Shown here: positions 1 through 7,930 of the stretch, one piece after another
How the letters are laid out: the number at the start of each line of letters is the position of its first letter
Numbering within the stretch: position 1 is the first letter of the stretch
From: Deltaproteobacteria bacterium
Lineage (GTDB): Bacteria > Desulfobacterota > Syntrophia > Syntrophales > UBA2210
Reading direction: 5' to 3'
Length of the DNA stretch: 37,238 nt
Assembly: GCA_019313385.1 (NCBI GenBank)
Contig: JAFDBG010000006.1
Span: 1 to 37,238 of the forward strand
Position numbers and translations under genes: made by a program
Notes under the pieces: model-generated
The model's database searches: none
What the model was told of the DNA's origin: nothing
Seen by the model: the letters and a program-made list of their open reading frames with translations, nothing else

Positions 1-74
1 CGAAAACCTACCTCAAGGATCCAGCCGATGAAGGAAAAGAAAACAAAGAGAAATATATATTCTGAAAATTTCAT
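1..74 (-). CDS. 5' end of a CmpB-type (putative ABC transporter permease) membrane protein, partial
   Basis: Only the first 24 codons are inside the window. The protein begins MKFSEYIFLF and continues with FIGWILEVGF. The aromatic first membrane helix followed by F-I-G-W-x-L-E is what I remember as typical of the N-terminus of the ABC_trans_CmpB family (small polytopic proteins annotated as putative ABC transporter permeases); function is not established. The ATG (74-72) overlaps the stop of the TetR-type gene (73-71) as ATGA, and a purine-rich ribosome site (GAGGAGAGAGG) lies just upstream inside that gene, so the two are translationally coupled. The regulator may therefore control this gene. 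The assignment rests on a short stretch. Confidence 0.55.
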   Translation of the reverse strand, partial: MKFSEYIFLFVFFSFIGWILEVGF

Positions 75-658
75 ACTACCTCTCTCCTCACAAGTATGCC
101 GCTGCAAAGGATATAGGACAGGTTATCCAGGTGCTTTTCGATCTCACCATTGTTTTCTTCCAGCAGCCAGGTTGTTTCGAAGCCCCTGAGGGCATACCCG
201 ATCGCCCTGGCCGTAAGCATTATATTTGAGACATAAAAAATTCCTTCAGTTACACCCTTCTCAAGAATTGAGTGGAGAATATTCACCTCCCTTGAGAAAA
301 GACGGTCACGGATACTGCTTGTCTTTGGAAGCAAATTATCTATTCCTTCACGTCCAAGATTCAAAATATTAATGGCCTCCTTCATGTAACGAAATTTTGC
401 ATGCATGAATACTCTGAGTTTGTCTGCCGGAGATGTCACTTGATCAACAGCAACTGATATCTTTTCAATAACATCATTGCTTTCACGATTGAGAACCTCC
501 AGATATATTTGATCCTTGCTGCCAAAATAATTATAGATGGTCGCTTTGGCGACCCTCGCCATCCGGGCTATTTCATGCAGGCTCGTCTTCTGAATACCGT
601 AACGTCCGAACATCTTTCTTGACGTATCAAGTATTGATTCTAACTTTTCCTGTTTCAT
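71..658 (-). CDS. TetR/AcrR family transcriptional regulator
   Basis: A 195-residue TetR-type repressor. The N-terminal helix-turn-helix lies at about residues 25-46, with the family signature TSLHEIARMARVAKATIYNY followed by F-G-S-K-D-Q-I-Y. The remaining roughly 140 residues are the variable all-helical ligand-binding and dimerisation part. I chose the ATG at 658 because it follows an AGGGGG ribosome site and gives the usual TetR length with about 20 residues before the HTH; an in-frame ATG at 733 would add 25 residues but has no good ribosome site. Its stop overlaps the start of the next minus-strand membrane gene, so it probably autoregulates a two-gene unit. Ligand and operator are unknown. 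Confidence 0.85.
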   Translation of the reverse strand: MKQEKLESILDTSRKMFGRYGIQKTSLHEIARMARVAKATIYNYFGSKDQIYLEVLNRESNDVIEKISVAVDQVTSPADKLRVFMHAKFRYMKEAINILNLGREGIDNLLPKTSSIRDRLFSREVNILHSILEKGVTEGIFYVSNIMLTARAIGYALRGFETTWLLEENNGEIEKHLDNLSYILCSGILVRREVV

Positions 659-911
659 CTGGCCGTCCCCCTGTACTATAACTTTTTGGACTATTTTCGT
701 TTTGCAGTCTAAAATATCACAAAAAGATTCCATGTCAAGAAAAGATTTTAGAAACCCGCATAAGCCAGGCGAGTATTCTCCACTGCGCCGTCAGGCTTTT
801 CAGAAGAATATCTGTGGAAATATGCTAATTAACAGGGAACTACGCAGGTAACTTATGAGATTGGTATAGAAAGGAATATAAGGTGCAGAGCCTGAAAAGA
901 TTGCTCACAGG

Positions 912-1319
912 TTATTGCCATCTCTCCGAGTTGTTAATTTTACTAATCTGATCGTTCAGTGTCCAGAAGTCATACAGATACCCCAAGCCAAAAATCCCGC
1001 CTGTCAACAGATAGATAATCCCTGTGAACCATTTGCCCATATACATTCGGTGCACGCCTAAAAGACCCAGAAACGTCAGGAGAACCCAAGCTATGGAATA
1101 ATCGATCCAACCTGCACGAAACCGCAGGTCCGCCTGCCGATCCAGTGAAGGAATTAGAAACAGATCCACCAGCCACCCGACACCGAGAAGCCCGAAGGTA
1201 AAAAAATAGATGGTTCCCGAGATCGGTTTGCCAAAGTAGAAGCGGTGAGAACCTGTAAATCCAAAGAGCCATAAAACGTAACCTATCGATTTAAGGGGCG
1301 TATCATTAGTATGATTCAC
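912..1319 (-). CDS. Membrane protein with two TM2 domains
   Basis: 135 residues built as two tandem copies of the TM2 module. Each copy has a membrane helix with G-x-x-G-x-H-R-(F/M)-Y-x-G-K, then a second helix rich in G and aromatics ending in D-F/L. The first copy reads FGFTGSHRFYFGKPISG (about residues 18-36) and ends VDLFL; the second reads LGLLGVHRMYMGKWFTG (about residues 84-100) and ends YDFWTL. TM2 proteins are common small inner-membrane proteins without an assigned biochemical role. The gene stands alone with intergenic space on both sides and is not obviously in an operon. The duplicated architecture is clear from the sequence; the function is unknown. Confidence 0.8.
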   Translation of the reverse strand: MNHTNDTPLKSIGYVLWLFGFTGSHRFYFGKPISGTIYFFTFGLLGVGWLVDLFLIPSLDRQADLRFRAGWIDYSIAWVLLTFLGLLGVHRMYMGKWFTGIIYLLTGGIFGLGYLYDFWTLNDQISKINNSERWQ

Positions 1320-1457
1320 AGACAGGTCTCCTTGTCGAAAATAATTTTGCGCTCATATGTGGCAACTAACTTGATATTGGCGGTATTATGCAGTAGACGA
1401 GTTAGGCTGTCAACGATTATGCCTTCCCACGCAGAAGCGTGAGAACGATAAAAAAAC

Positions 1458-1694
1458 ATGGGGCTATTTTATATGAACGTATTTTTCTGGTGGATTTCCA
1501 GACTCTTTATAGGAATTGCCTCCCTGGTTCTTTTCATCAGGGGGATTGAAGTCCTTATCGGCTCATACAGCCTGAACAACCCTGTCGAGTTTCTCATGTA
1601 TTTCTTTTCATCGAGCATGCTCATCCTTGTGAGCGCGGTCGGTGTCATCTATAGTGCCGTCAAAATATTCAAAAAAGTAAAGGGGGAACTCTAA
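1458..1694 (+). CDS. Small two-helix membrane protein
   Basis: 78 residues with two predicted membrane helices (about residues 10-28 and 45-68), an N-in aromatic start and a basic C-terminus (KIFKKVKGEL). I do not recognise the family. The TAA stop overlaps the ATG of the downstream M16 peptidase (TAATG), so it is translationally coupled and probably belongs to the same transcription unit of peptidases. An internal ATG at 1473 has a better-placed GGGGC ribosome site and would remove five residues; I cannot decide between the two. It may be a membrane accessory of the M16 pair, but that is based on position only. Confidence 0.55.
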   Translation: MGLFYMNVFFWWISRLFIGIASLVLFIRGIEVLIGSYSLNNPVEFLMYFFSSSMLILVSAVGVIYSAVKIFKKVKGEL

Positions 1695-3211
1695 TGATTT
1701 CCGGAAAGAGCCTTCGTAATATCCTCCTTGAATGCCTTGCCATCACCTGCCTTGCATCTTTTTTCTTATGTATTCCTTTAGCGCCATGTTCCGCGTATGA
1801 TCTGAAGGATAAGGTGAAGGAATTCACACTCGAGAATGGCCTCAAGGTGCTGATAGTCGAGAGACATGCGAGTCCGACAGTCTCTCTCTATATAAGCCAC
1901 GAGACAGGCGCGGTAGACGAAGGGGATGGCCACACGGGTACTGCGCACATCCTGGAACATATGATGTTCAAGGGCACCGAGACTATCGGAACAAAAAATT
2001 TTGAAGAGGAAAAGAGTACCCTCCGGAAAATTCATGCCGTGGGCAACGCCCTTGATACTGAGCTGATGAAAGGGGAAAACGCTGATGTGCAGAAAACAGA
2101 AAATCTGCGCAGGCAACTTGATACCCTTCAGAAAGAGGCTGGAAAATGGAGCATCCCGAGCGAGATAGACCGTCTCTACACGGAGAAAGGGGGCGGAGAC
2201 CTTAATGCCTTTACAGGACAGGATCTGACCTCCTATCATGTAAGTCTGCCCTCCAACCGGATAGAACTGTGGGCAAGGATAGAATCCGACAGAATGGCTA
2301 ACCCTGTTTTTCGCGAGTTCTATTCGGAACGCGACGTAGTTATGCAGGAGCGCAAACAGACGGTGGAGTCGAATCCGGGGAGAAGGCTCATAGAACAGTT
2401 TCTGGCCGCGGCCTTCATGGTTCACCCATACAGAAGACCGGTGCTCGGGTGGACGCCCGATATGCGTTTCTTGAACATCGATTATATAAAAGAATTTTTC
2501 AGAACTTATTATGCCCCCAACAATACAATTATAACCATTGTGGGAGATGTATCACCGGAGGGGGTAATGAAAATCATAAAACACTATTTCGGAAGGATAC
2601 CCTCTCAGGAAGTTCCCATAAGGCACGTCACAGAGGAACCGCCTCAGAGTGGTGAGAGACGGGTGAAACTGGTATCCGATGCCTCTCCCAGACTCATCGC
2701 AGGATACCACAAGCCTACCCTTCCCTCTTTTGACGACTGCGTCTTTGACATTATCGACACAATCCTCTCAGGAGGAAGGACATCCAGACTCTACAAGGCA
2801 CTGGTTGAAAAGGGTATCGCTGTTGACGTAAATACCACAAACGGATTTCCGGGCGCCAGATACCCCAATCTCTTTGTCATATTTGCCCAGCCCGTCTCGC
2901 CGCACACCTGTGGAGAGCTGGAAGAGATAATCTATAAGGAACTGGATATACTGAAAAAAGAGCCTGCCAAACCTGAAGAACTTGAAAAAGCTAAGAACCA
3001 GTTGAAGACGGACATTTTAAGGAATATTTCTACGAATTCCGGTCTCGCCGGCATGCTTTCCTATTATGAAGTCGTGACTGGAAGTTGGCAATATATTACG
3101 AAATTCCCCGATCTTCTGGAAAGGGTTACACCGGAAGATATCATGGCGGTTGCGGAAAAATACCTTGAGTCCCGGAACAGGACAGTCGCCGAACTGGTGA
3201 AGAAAAAATGA
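1694..3211 (+). CDS. M16 family zinc peptidase (catalytic subunit)
   Basis: A 505-residue insulinase/mitochondrial-processing-peptidase-like protein. A hydrophobic N-terminus (about residues 10-34, ending C-S-A) indicates export to the periplasm. The inverted zinc motif HxxEH is intact as HILEH at residues 85-89, and a candidate third zinc-ligand Glu lies in the segment RDVVMQERKQTVESNPGRR. Between the zinc motif and the GGGDLNAFTGQD segment is a longer charged insert (about residues 100-160) than in short M16 proteins. The C-terminal inactive-type domain with ISGGRTSRLY-like sequence (here LSGGRTSRLYKAL) closes the clam shell. It overlaps the next gene by four bases (ATGA), which encodes a motif-less partner; such catalytic/non-catalytic M16 pairs are well known. 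The substrate is not known. Confidence 0.9.
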   Translation: MISGKSLRNILLECLAITCLASFFLCIPLAPCSAYDLKDKVKEFTLENGLKVLIVERHASPTVSLYISHETGAVDEGDGHTGTAHILEHMMFKGTETIGTKNFEEEKSTLRKIHAVGNALDTELMKGENADVQKTENLRRQLDTLQKEAGKWSIPSEIDRLYTEKGGGDLNAFTGQDLTSYHVSLPSNRIELWARIESDRMANPVFREFYSERDVVMQERKQTVESNPGRRLIEQFLAAAFMVHPYRRPVLGWTPDMRFLNIDYIKEFFRTYYAPNNTIITIVGDVSPEGVMKIIKHYFGRIPSQEVPIRHVTEEPPQSGERRVKLVSDASPRLIAGYHKPTLPSFDDCVFDIIDTILSGGRTSRLYKALVEKGIAVDVNTTNGFPGARYPNLFVIFAQPVSPHTCGELEEIIYKELDILKKEPAKPEELEKAKNQLKTDILRNISTNSGLAGMLSYYEVVTGSWQYITKFPDLLERVTPEDIMAVAEKYLESRNRTVAELVKKK

Positions 3212-4635
3212 GAAGATATATTGTTTACGCGGCAGTTTTTATTATTCTCCTCTCCTCGTGCGCATGGCACGGCGCGTCACTGACCGATCCAGATGATATT
3301 GTGTATGCTCCGCTTCGTTTCGAACCCCCGAAAGCACAGCGAGTGAAGTTTGAAAACGGCATCATACTCTATATGCTGGAGGATCACGAGATTCCCCTTG
3401 TGAATATATCCGCCGTTATAAGGATGGGCTCCTTTTACGATCCGCCCGAAAAAGAAGGACTGGCAAAGATCACGGGTACCGTGATGCGCACGGGGGGAAC
3501 AAAATCCAAGACAGGCAATCAGATAGATGAGGATCTGGATTTCATCGCCGGGAAGATAACTGTATCGGTGGGAACGGATTCCTGCACCCTGTCTATGTCC
3601 GTCCTTGAAAAAGATATGGACAAGGGGCTGCAAATATTTTCCAATCTCCTCATAAATCCTGTTTTCTCTGAGGGAAAGCTGGAGACTGCAAAAATCCTTG
3701 AGACAGAAGCAATCGAAAGAATATCCGACAACCCCCAGAAGATTGCATTCAGGGAATTTCGCCGTTTGATTTACCACGGTGACCCGAGGGGAAGGCTCTC
3801 CTCCGTCGAATCCATAGAAAAAATAGAGAGGGACGATCTGCTGAACTTTTACAAACGTTTCTTTCGACCGGGCAACGTGATGATAGCCCTGTCGGGCGAC
3901 ATAGAAACAGCGGATGCTGTAAAAAAGATAAAAAGCAGTCTGGGAGCATGGAATATCCCCGGAGGACCGGGAAAGCCCCCTACCCCTCCGGTTCGTGTGG
4001 GAGCTTCTTTGAATTACATTCATAAAGACACTCCGCAATCTGTTATTATTATAGGACAATCGGCGCCCGGCAAGGAAAGTTCCGACTATTACGCCTTTGA
4101 AGTCCTTGATTTTATCACAGGGAGCGGCGGGTTTCGTTCACGCATATTTGCCGAGGTGAGAAACAGACTGGGGCTCGCCTACAGTGCCGGAAGCTTCTAT
4201 TCTCCTCGTACAGAATATGGCGTTTTCGGCGTCTACGCCATGGCAAAGGGCTCTTCCACTGTTGACGCTCTGTCCGCAATGACAAAAATCCTGGACAACA
4301 TGAGGGACAGAGGTGTGGAGTCCGGCGAAGAGCTTGCCTGGGCAAAGGAATCCATTATAAATAATTTCATCTTTTCTTTTTCCGAACCAAGCCAGATAGT
4401 TATGAGTCAGATGATGCTGGAGTTCGACGGACTCCCGGATAATTTCCTGACAAACTACACGGATAATATGGAAATGGTAAAATCGAGTGATTTGAGATAT
4501 GTTGCAGCGCGTTATCTCTCCGGGGAAAGCAGGATCGTACTTGTCCTCGGCAATAAAGAAAAATTTAGCAAGCCGCTCTCCTCGTTCGGAGATTTTCACA
4601 GGGAGATAAGCGGGACGGAAAACCAGGAGAATTAA
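3208..4635 (+). CDS. M16 family lipoprotein, non-catalytic partner subunit
   Basis: 475 residues with an N-terminal lipoprotein signal: basic start, hydrophobic core and lipobox L-S-S-C with the lipidated Cys at residue 18. The fold is M16 throughout, but the place of the HxxEH motif is occupied by EGLAKITGTVMRTGG, so it cannot bind zinc in the usual way. The R/Y pair that closes on substrate in the C-terminal half is present (FAEVRNRLGLAYSAGSFY). It should therefore act with the preceding catalytic M16 protein, one soluble and one membrane-tethered in the periplasm. Translation is coupled by a 4-base overlap. The same two-gene arrangement is frequent in Gram-negative bacteria; calling it a heterodimer here is inference. 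Confidence 0.88.
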   Translation: MRRYIVYAAVFIILLSSCAWHGASLTDPDDIVYAPLRFEPPKAQRVKFENGIILYMLEDHEIPLVNISAVIRMGSFYDPPEKEGLAKITGTVMRTGGTKSKTGNQIDEDLDFIAGKITVSVGTDSCTLSMSVLEKDMDKGLQIFSNLLINPVFSEGKLETAKILETEAIERISDNPQKIAFREFRRLIYHGDPRGRLSSVESIEKIERDDLLNFYKRFFRPGNVMIALSGDIETADAVKKIKSSLGAWNIPGGPGKPPTPPVRVGASLNYIHKDTPQSVIIIGQSAPGKESSDYYAFEVLDFITGSGGFRSRIFAEVRNRLGLAYSAGSFYSPRTEYGVFGVYAMAKGSSTVDALSAMTKILDNMRDRGVESGEELAWAKESIINNFIFSFSEPSQIVMSQMMLEFDGLPDNFLTNYTDNMEMVKSSDLRYVAARYLSGESRIVLVLGNKEKFSKPLSSFGDFHREISGTENQEN

Positions 4636-4638
4636 GCT

Positions 4639-5883
4639 ATGACGGACAGGGATATTATCAAAAAGATCGAAGAAAGAATAGATTCATACGAAAATGACAT
4701 GGTAGCCCTTCAGATTGCTCTTACAGCCATACCGGCGCTGGCACCGGAAAATGGCGGAGATGGCGAATACAAAAAAGCCGGCTATCTTGAGGAATATCTC
4801 AACGATATGAAATTTGACAGCATCAGCAGATTTGACGCACCGGATGAGAGGGTCTCTTCCAATTGTCGCCCCAATATCATCGTGAACATCCCCGGGGAAA
4901 ATCCTGAAAGAACGGTCTGGATTCTCACGCACACGGATGTAGTTCCTCCGGGAGAATTGAAACTTTGGAATAGTGACCCCTACAAGGGACATGTAAAGGA
5001 TGGCAGGATATATGGCAGGGGAATGGAGGATAATCAGCAGGATTTGGTTGCGTCCATTTTCGCGGCAAAGGCCTTTGTCGATGAGAGCATAACGCCCCGC
5101 TTCTCCGTGGGACTGGCATTCGTTGCCGATGAGGAAACATCAAGCAGAAAAGGACTTGGATATCTCCTCGGCATGGAGAAGAAGATCTTCAGAAAGGACG
5201 ATATCATCGTTGTCCCCGATTTTGGGAATGAAAAGGGAGCCATGATAGAGGTAGCGGAGAAAAGTCTGTTGTGGCTGCGTTTCAGGACAGTCGGCATGCA
5301 GTGCCACGCGAGCGAACCCTCACTGGGGAGAAACGCCTTTGTTGCCGCGTCACACCTTGTCGCGAAACTTGGGGATCTGTACCACATGTTTGACGCTATT
5401 GACCCGCTCTACTATCCCCCGACAAGCACCTTTGAACCGACAAGCAAGGCTGCCAATGTTCCTAACATAAACACCATACCTGGAGAAGATGTCTTCCATA
5501 TGGATTGTCGCATCCTTCCTCAGTACGATCTTGATGAAGTTATGTCAAAAGTACGTGCCATGGCGGACGAAGTGGAGAAGACATTCGATGTTTCCATAGA
5601 GATTGCGCCCGTCCAGAGAGTGCAGGCTCCTCCCCCAACGGACAGTGACGCGCCGGTTGTAAATGCCCTCAAAAAGGCGATAAAAGAGGTATATGGCGTG
5701 GATGCATCTCCCGCTGGAATCGGGGGTGGCACAGTGGCGGCGCACCTGAGGAAAGAAGGATACCCGGCCGCGGTATGGAGCAGGCTGGACAGAATGGCTC
5801 ATCAGCCAAACGAAAGTTGCGCTATATCGAACATGATGGGAAACGCGAAGGTATTCGCCCGCCTGTTTCTGGGTGAATACTGA
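4639..5883 (+). CDS. M20 family metallopeptidase / amidohydrolase
   Basis: A 414-residue M20 (ArgE/DapE/carboxypeptidase G2-like) di-zinc hydrolase. Metal ligands are visible in order: H98 and D100 in THTDVVPPGE, D131 in RGMEDNQQD, the catalytic E165 and ligand E166 in ADEETSS, an Asp in VPDFGNEKG, and the C-terminal His in RMAHQPNES. The dimerisation lid is at about residues 205-320. No signal peptide is seen, so it acts in the cytoplasm. It starts 3 bases after the M16 partner gene with an AGGAG site, so it is the last gene of the peptidase operon and may finish degradation of peptides released by the M16 pair. The exact substrate (dipeptide, acyl-amino acid) cannot be told from the sequence. 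Confidence 0.88.
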   Translation: MTDRDIIKKIEERIDSYENDMVALQIALTAIPALAPENGGDGEYKKAGYLEEYLNDMKFDSISRFDAPDERVSSNCRPNIIVNIPGENPERTVWILTHTDVVPPGELKLWNSDPYKGHVKDGRIYGRGMEDNQQDLVASIFAAKAFVDESITPRFSVGLAFVADEETSSRKGLGYLLGMEKKIFRKDDIIVVPDFGNEKGAMIEVAEKSLLWLRFRTVGMQCHASEPSLGRNAFVAASHLVAKLGDLYHMFDAIDPLYYPPTSTFEPTSKAANVPNINTIPGEDVFHMDCRILPQYDLDEVMSKVRAMADEVEKTFDVSIEIAPVQRVQAPPPTDSDAPVVNALKKAIKEVYGVDASPAGIGGGTVAAHLRKEGYPAAVWSRLDRMAHQPNESCAISNMMGNAKVFARLFLGEY

Positions 5884-5892
5884 TTGTTGATT

Positions 5893-6732
5893 TCAGGTCG
5901 CTCGAAAAACTGCCCCTGCTAACCGGCCGAATTCCTCCACAGTCAGCGTTTCCCCCCTCCTCCTGCCATCTATCCCAGCCTCGACAAGCAGGGTGGAAAC
6001 ATCCATGCCCCTTGAACATACGGCATCCATGTCCTTCAAGTTGTTGGCAAGTGTCTTTCTTCTCTTTGAGAAGGCCGCCTTCACTGTCTTGAGGAATACA
6101 TCATGATCCTCAAGCGGATACAGGGGCCCTTCTCGCATATCCATCTTCAGGACGCCGGAATCCACCTTCGGTTTAGGGTGAAAGCAGGAGGAGGGAACCG
6201 TCATAATCCTTGAGAGCACTGCATACATGGAGATGATTACTGAAAGTATTCCATATTCCTTCGTCCCCGGCGCCGCTGTTAGCCTGTCCGCGACCTCTTT
6301 CTGAAACATCAGGGTTGCCGAGGATATATGATCTCTGAATTCGATAAGGCGAAAGAGGATCTGTGACGATACGTTGTAAGGGATGTTGCCTATGACCTTT
6401 ATCTTTCCATTGCCGCCCAGTGGTGAGGAAAAATCGTAACGGAGAACATCCGCGTGAATTATTTCGATGTTGGATATCTCTTTCAGCTCTTCGCTCAGAA
6501 CATTCACAAGCTTCGGGTCTATCTCAAGGGCAACGACTTTTTTTGCTCTCTCTGCGATCATCGAGGTCATAACACCCAGCCCTGCCCCGATCTCGACCAC
6601 GATATCATCCCCGCAGATTTCTGAGGCATCCACTATCCGGGAAGTTATATTGTTATCCACAAGAAACGATTGCCCCAGGTGTTTTACCGGGCGTATACGA
6701 TGTCTTTTGAGGATTTTCAGGGGAGATTCCAT
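5893..6732 (-). CDS. ksgA: 16S rRNA (adenine(1518)-N6/adenine(1519)-N6)-dimethyltransferase
   Basis: A 279-residue RsmA/KsgA enzyme that dimethylates two adjacent adenosines in the 3'-terminal hairpin of 16S rRNA during small-subunit assembly. Visible motifs: the AdoMet site VVEIGAGLGVMTSMIAE (about residues 45-61), the acidic ALEID, and the catalytic N-I-P-Y at 116-119; the C-terminal helical domain with FSKRRKTLANNL follows. I chose the ATG at 6732 because RHRIRPVKHLGQSFL then starts at the expected distance; the open frame runs 51 codons further upstream but that would overlap tsaD. It lies 73 bases after tsaD on the same strand and converges with the M20 gene. Confidence 0.95.
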   Translation of the reverse strand: MESPLKILKRHRIRPVKHLGQSFLVDNNITSRIVDASEICGDDIVVEIGAGLGVMTSMIAERAKKVVALEIDPKLVNVLSEELKEISNIEIIHADVLRYDFSSPLGGNGKIKVIGNIPYNVSSQILFRLIEFRDHISSATLMFQKEVADRLTAAPGTKEYGILSVIISMYAVLSRIMTVPSSCFHPKPKVDSGVLKMDMREGPLYPLEDHDVFLKTVKAAFSKRRKTLANNLKDMDAVCSRGMDVSTLLVEAGIDGRRRGETLTVEEFGRLAGAVFRAT

Positions 6733-6805
6733 TTTTTCATCCGGCTCCGGGAAAGATTTATTAGACAGGATAAACGTTTTTACTCTCGTCAAAAACCTGT
6801 TCCGG

Positions 6806-7804
6806 TCAATCAAGTGGCCATCTGGAGACAGCGTTGAGATCGAAACTGTCTCTCTTGCCGCCGCGGATGAGACTATCGCCAACAACCGCTATCATTGCCG
6901 CATTGTCGGTACAGAGGATGGGTGGAGGAAAAAATATCTCAATCCCCATCCTTTCGCCCTTCTCGAAAAACCTCCCTCGCAGCCGGCTGTTCGAGGCCAC
7001 ACCGCCGCACACGACCACTCTCGGCACGGATGCGTCTTCAGCGGCTTTAAGCGTCTTCCCGACGAGGACATCCACGATGGCTTCCTGATAACTTGCGGCG
7101 ATATCCGGCACTTCGTCCGCTGATATGGGCTCTTTCCTGCCCTTTATGTGGTTCAGAAGCGCCGTCTTCAGGCCGCTGAAACTGAAATCGACGCTTCCCT
7201 TCATCGCGCGTGGAAAAGCGACGGCAGCGGGGTTTCCCTTTTTTGCCAGCCTGTCTATGACCACTCCCCCGGGATATCCAAGACCCATCATCCTGGCGGC
7301 CTTATCAAATGCCTCTCCAGCCGCGTCATCCCTCGTCTGTCCGAGGATCTGAAAATCACCAAATCCCCTGACGAGATATACATGCGTGTGTCCCCCCGAA
7401 ACGACCAAGGCGGTGAAGGGAAAGTCGGGGCTCCTGTCCGCGAGAAATATGGCGGCAATATGCCCCTCTATGTGGTTCACTCCCGCAAAAGGAATGCCCC
7501 TGGCGAATGCTATCGCCTTCGCGGCCGATAGACCGACTAAGAGGGATCCCACCAGACCGGGGCCCCTCGTCACGGCGATTCCTTCTATATCGCCCATTGA
7601 CACATCGGCATCATCCAAGGCCTGCCGAGTCACCGGTATGATTGCCTCCATATGTTTTCTGGATGCAATTTCGGGAACAATACCCCCATATTTGCCATGG
7701 ATTTCTATCTGCGATGCTATGACGTTGGACAACATTGCTGTGCCGTCTGAAACCACTGCCGCCGCGGTCTCATCGCATGAGGATTCTATCCCTAATACGA
7801 GCAT
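6806..7804 (-). CDS. tsaD: tRNA N6-adenosine threonylcarbamoyltransferase
   Basis: A 332-residue TsaD (Gcp/YgjD, Kae1 family) protein of normal length. It transfers threonylcarbamoyl from TC-AMP to A37 of ANN-decoding tRNAs. The sequence opens MLVLGIESSCDETAAAVV, has the iron-binding histidines H111 and H115 in VNHIEGH, the ASRKHMEAI segment, the nucleotide-binding SGGHTH and the C-terminal DNAAMIA. A GGAGG ribosome site precedes the ATG. It is followed by ksgA on the same strand and faces nadB across a 126-base divergent region. Confidence 0.97.
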   Translation of the reverse strand: MLVLGIESSCDETAAAVVSDGTAMLSNVIASQIEIHGKYGGIVPEIASRKHMEAIIPVTRQALDDADVSMGDIEGIAVTRGPGLVGSLLVGLSAAKAIAFARGIPFAGVNHIEGHIAAIFLADRSPDFPFTALVVSGGHTHVYLVRGFGDFQILGQTRDDAAGEAFDKAARMMGLGYPGGVVIDRLAKKGNPAAVAFPRAMKGSVDFSFSGLKTALLNHIKGRKEPISADEVPDIAASYQEAIVDVLVGKTLKAAEDASVPRVVVCGGVASNSRLRGRFFEKGERMGIEIFFPPPILCTDNAAMIAVVGDSLIRGGKRDSFDLNAVSRWPLD

Positions 7805-7860
7805 TCTGCCTCCGTGAAAACGTGTTTCTGATTTAATATGGACATGTATTGATTTTGAGC

Positions 7861-7888
7861 TTGAAACTTGGTATCGAAGGGATATATA
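7861..7888 (+). promoter_or_regulatory. Candidate sigma70-type promoter for the nadB-gcv-lipA operon
   Basis: TTGAAA (7861-7866) and TATATA (7883-7888) are spaced by 16 bases, 42 bases upstream of the nadB start. This is the only convincing -35/-10 pair I see in the tsaD-nadB divergent region. No recognisable operator was found. Confidence 0.45.
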
Positions 7889-7930
7889 GGAAAGCGGGTC
7901 ATTTGTAAATACAAAACAGGAGCTTTGAGG

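Noticed and set aside
10-910. A tRNA or other structural RNA in the short intergenic gaps of the first kilobase
   Set aside because: No cloverleaf arms, T-loop or anticodon-loop signatures were found.
3277-4059. Long 260-codon open frame on the minus strand
   Set aside because: It lies wholly inside the M16 partner gene on the other strand, has no ribosome site or family motif and reads as a low-complexity shadow.
6467-7123. 218-codon plus-strand open frame across the ksgA/tsaD junction
   Set aside because: It is antisense to two well-identified conserved genes and its translation has no recognisable domain.
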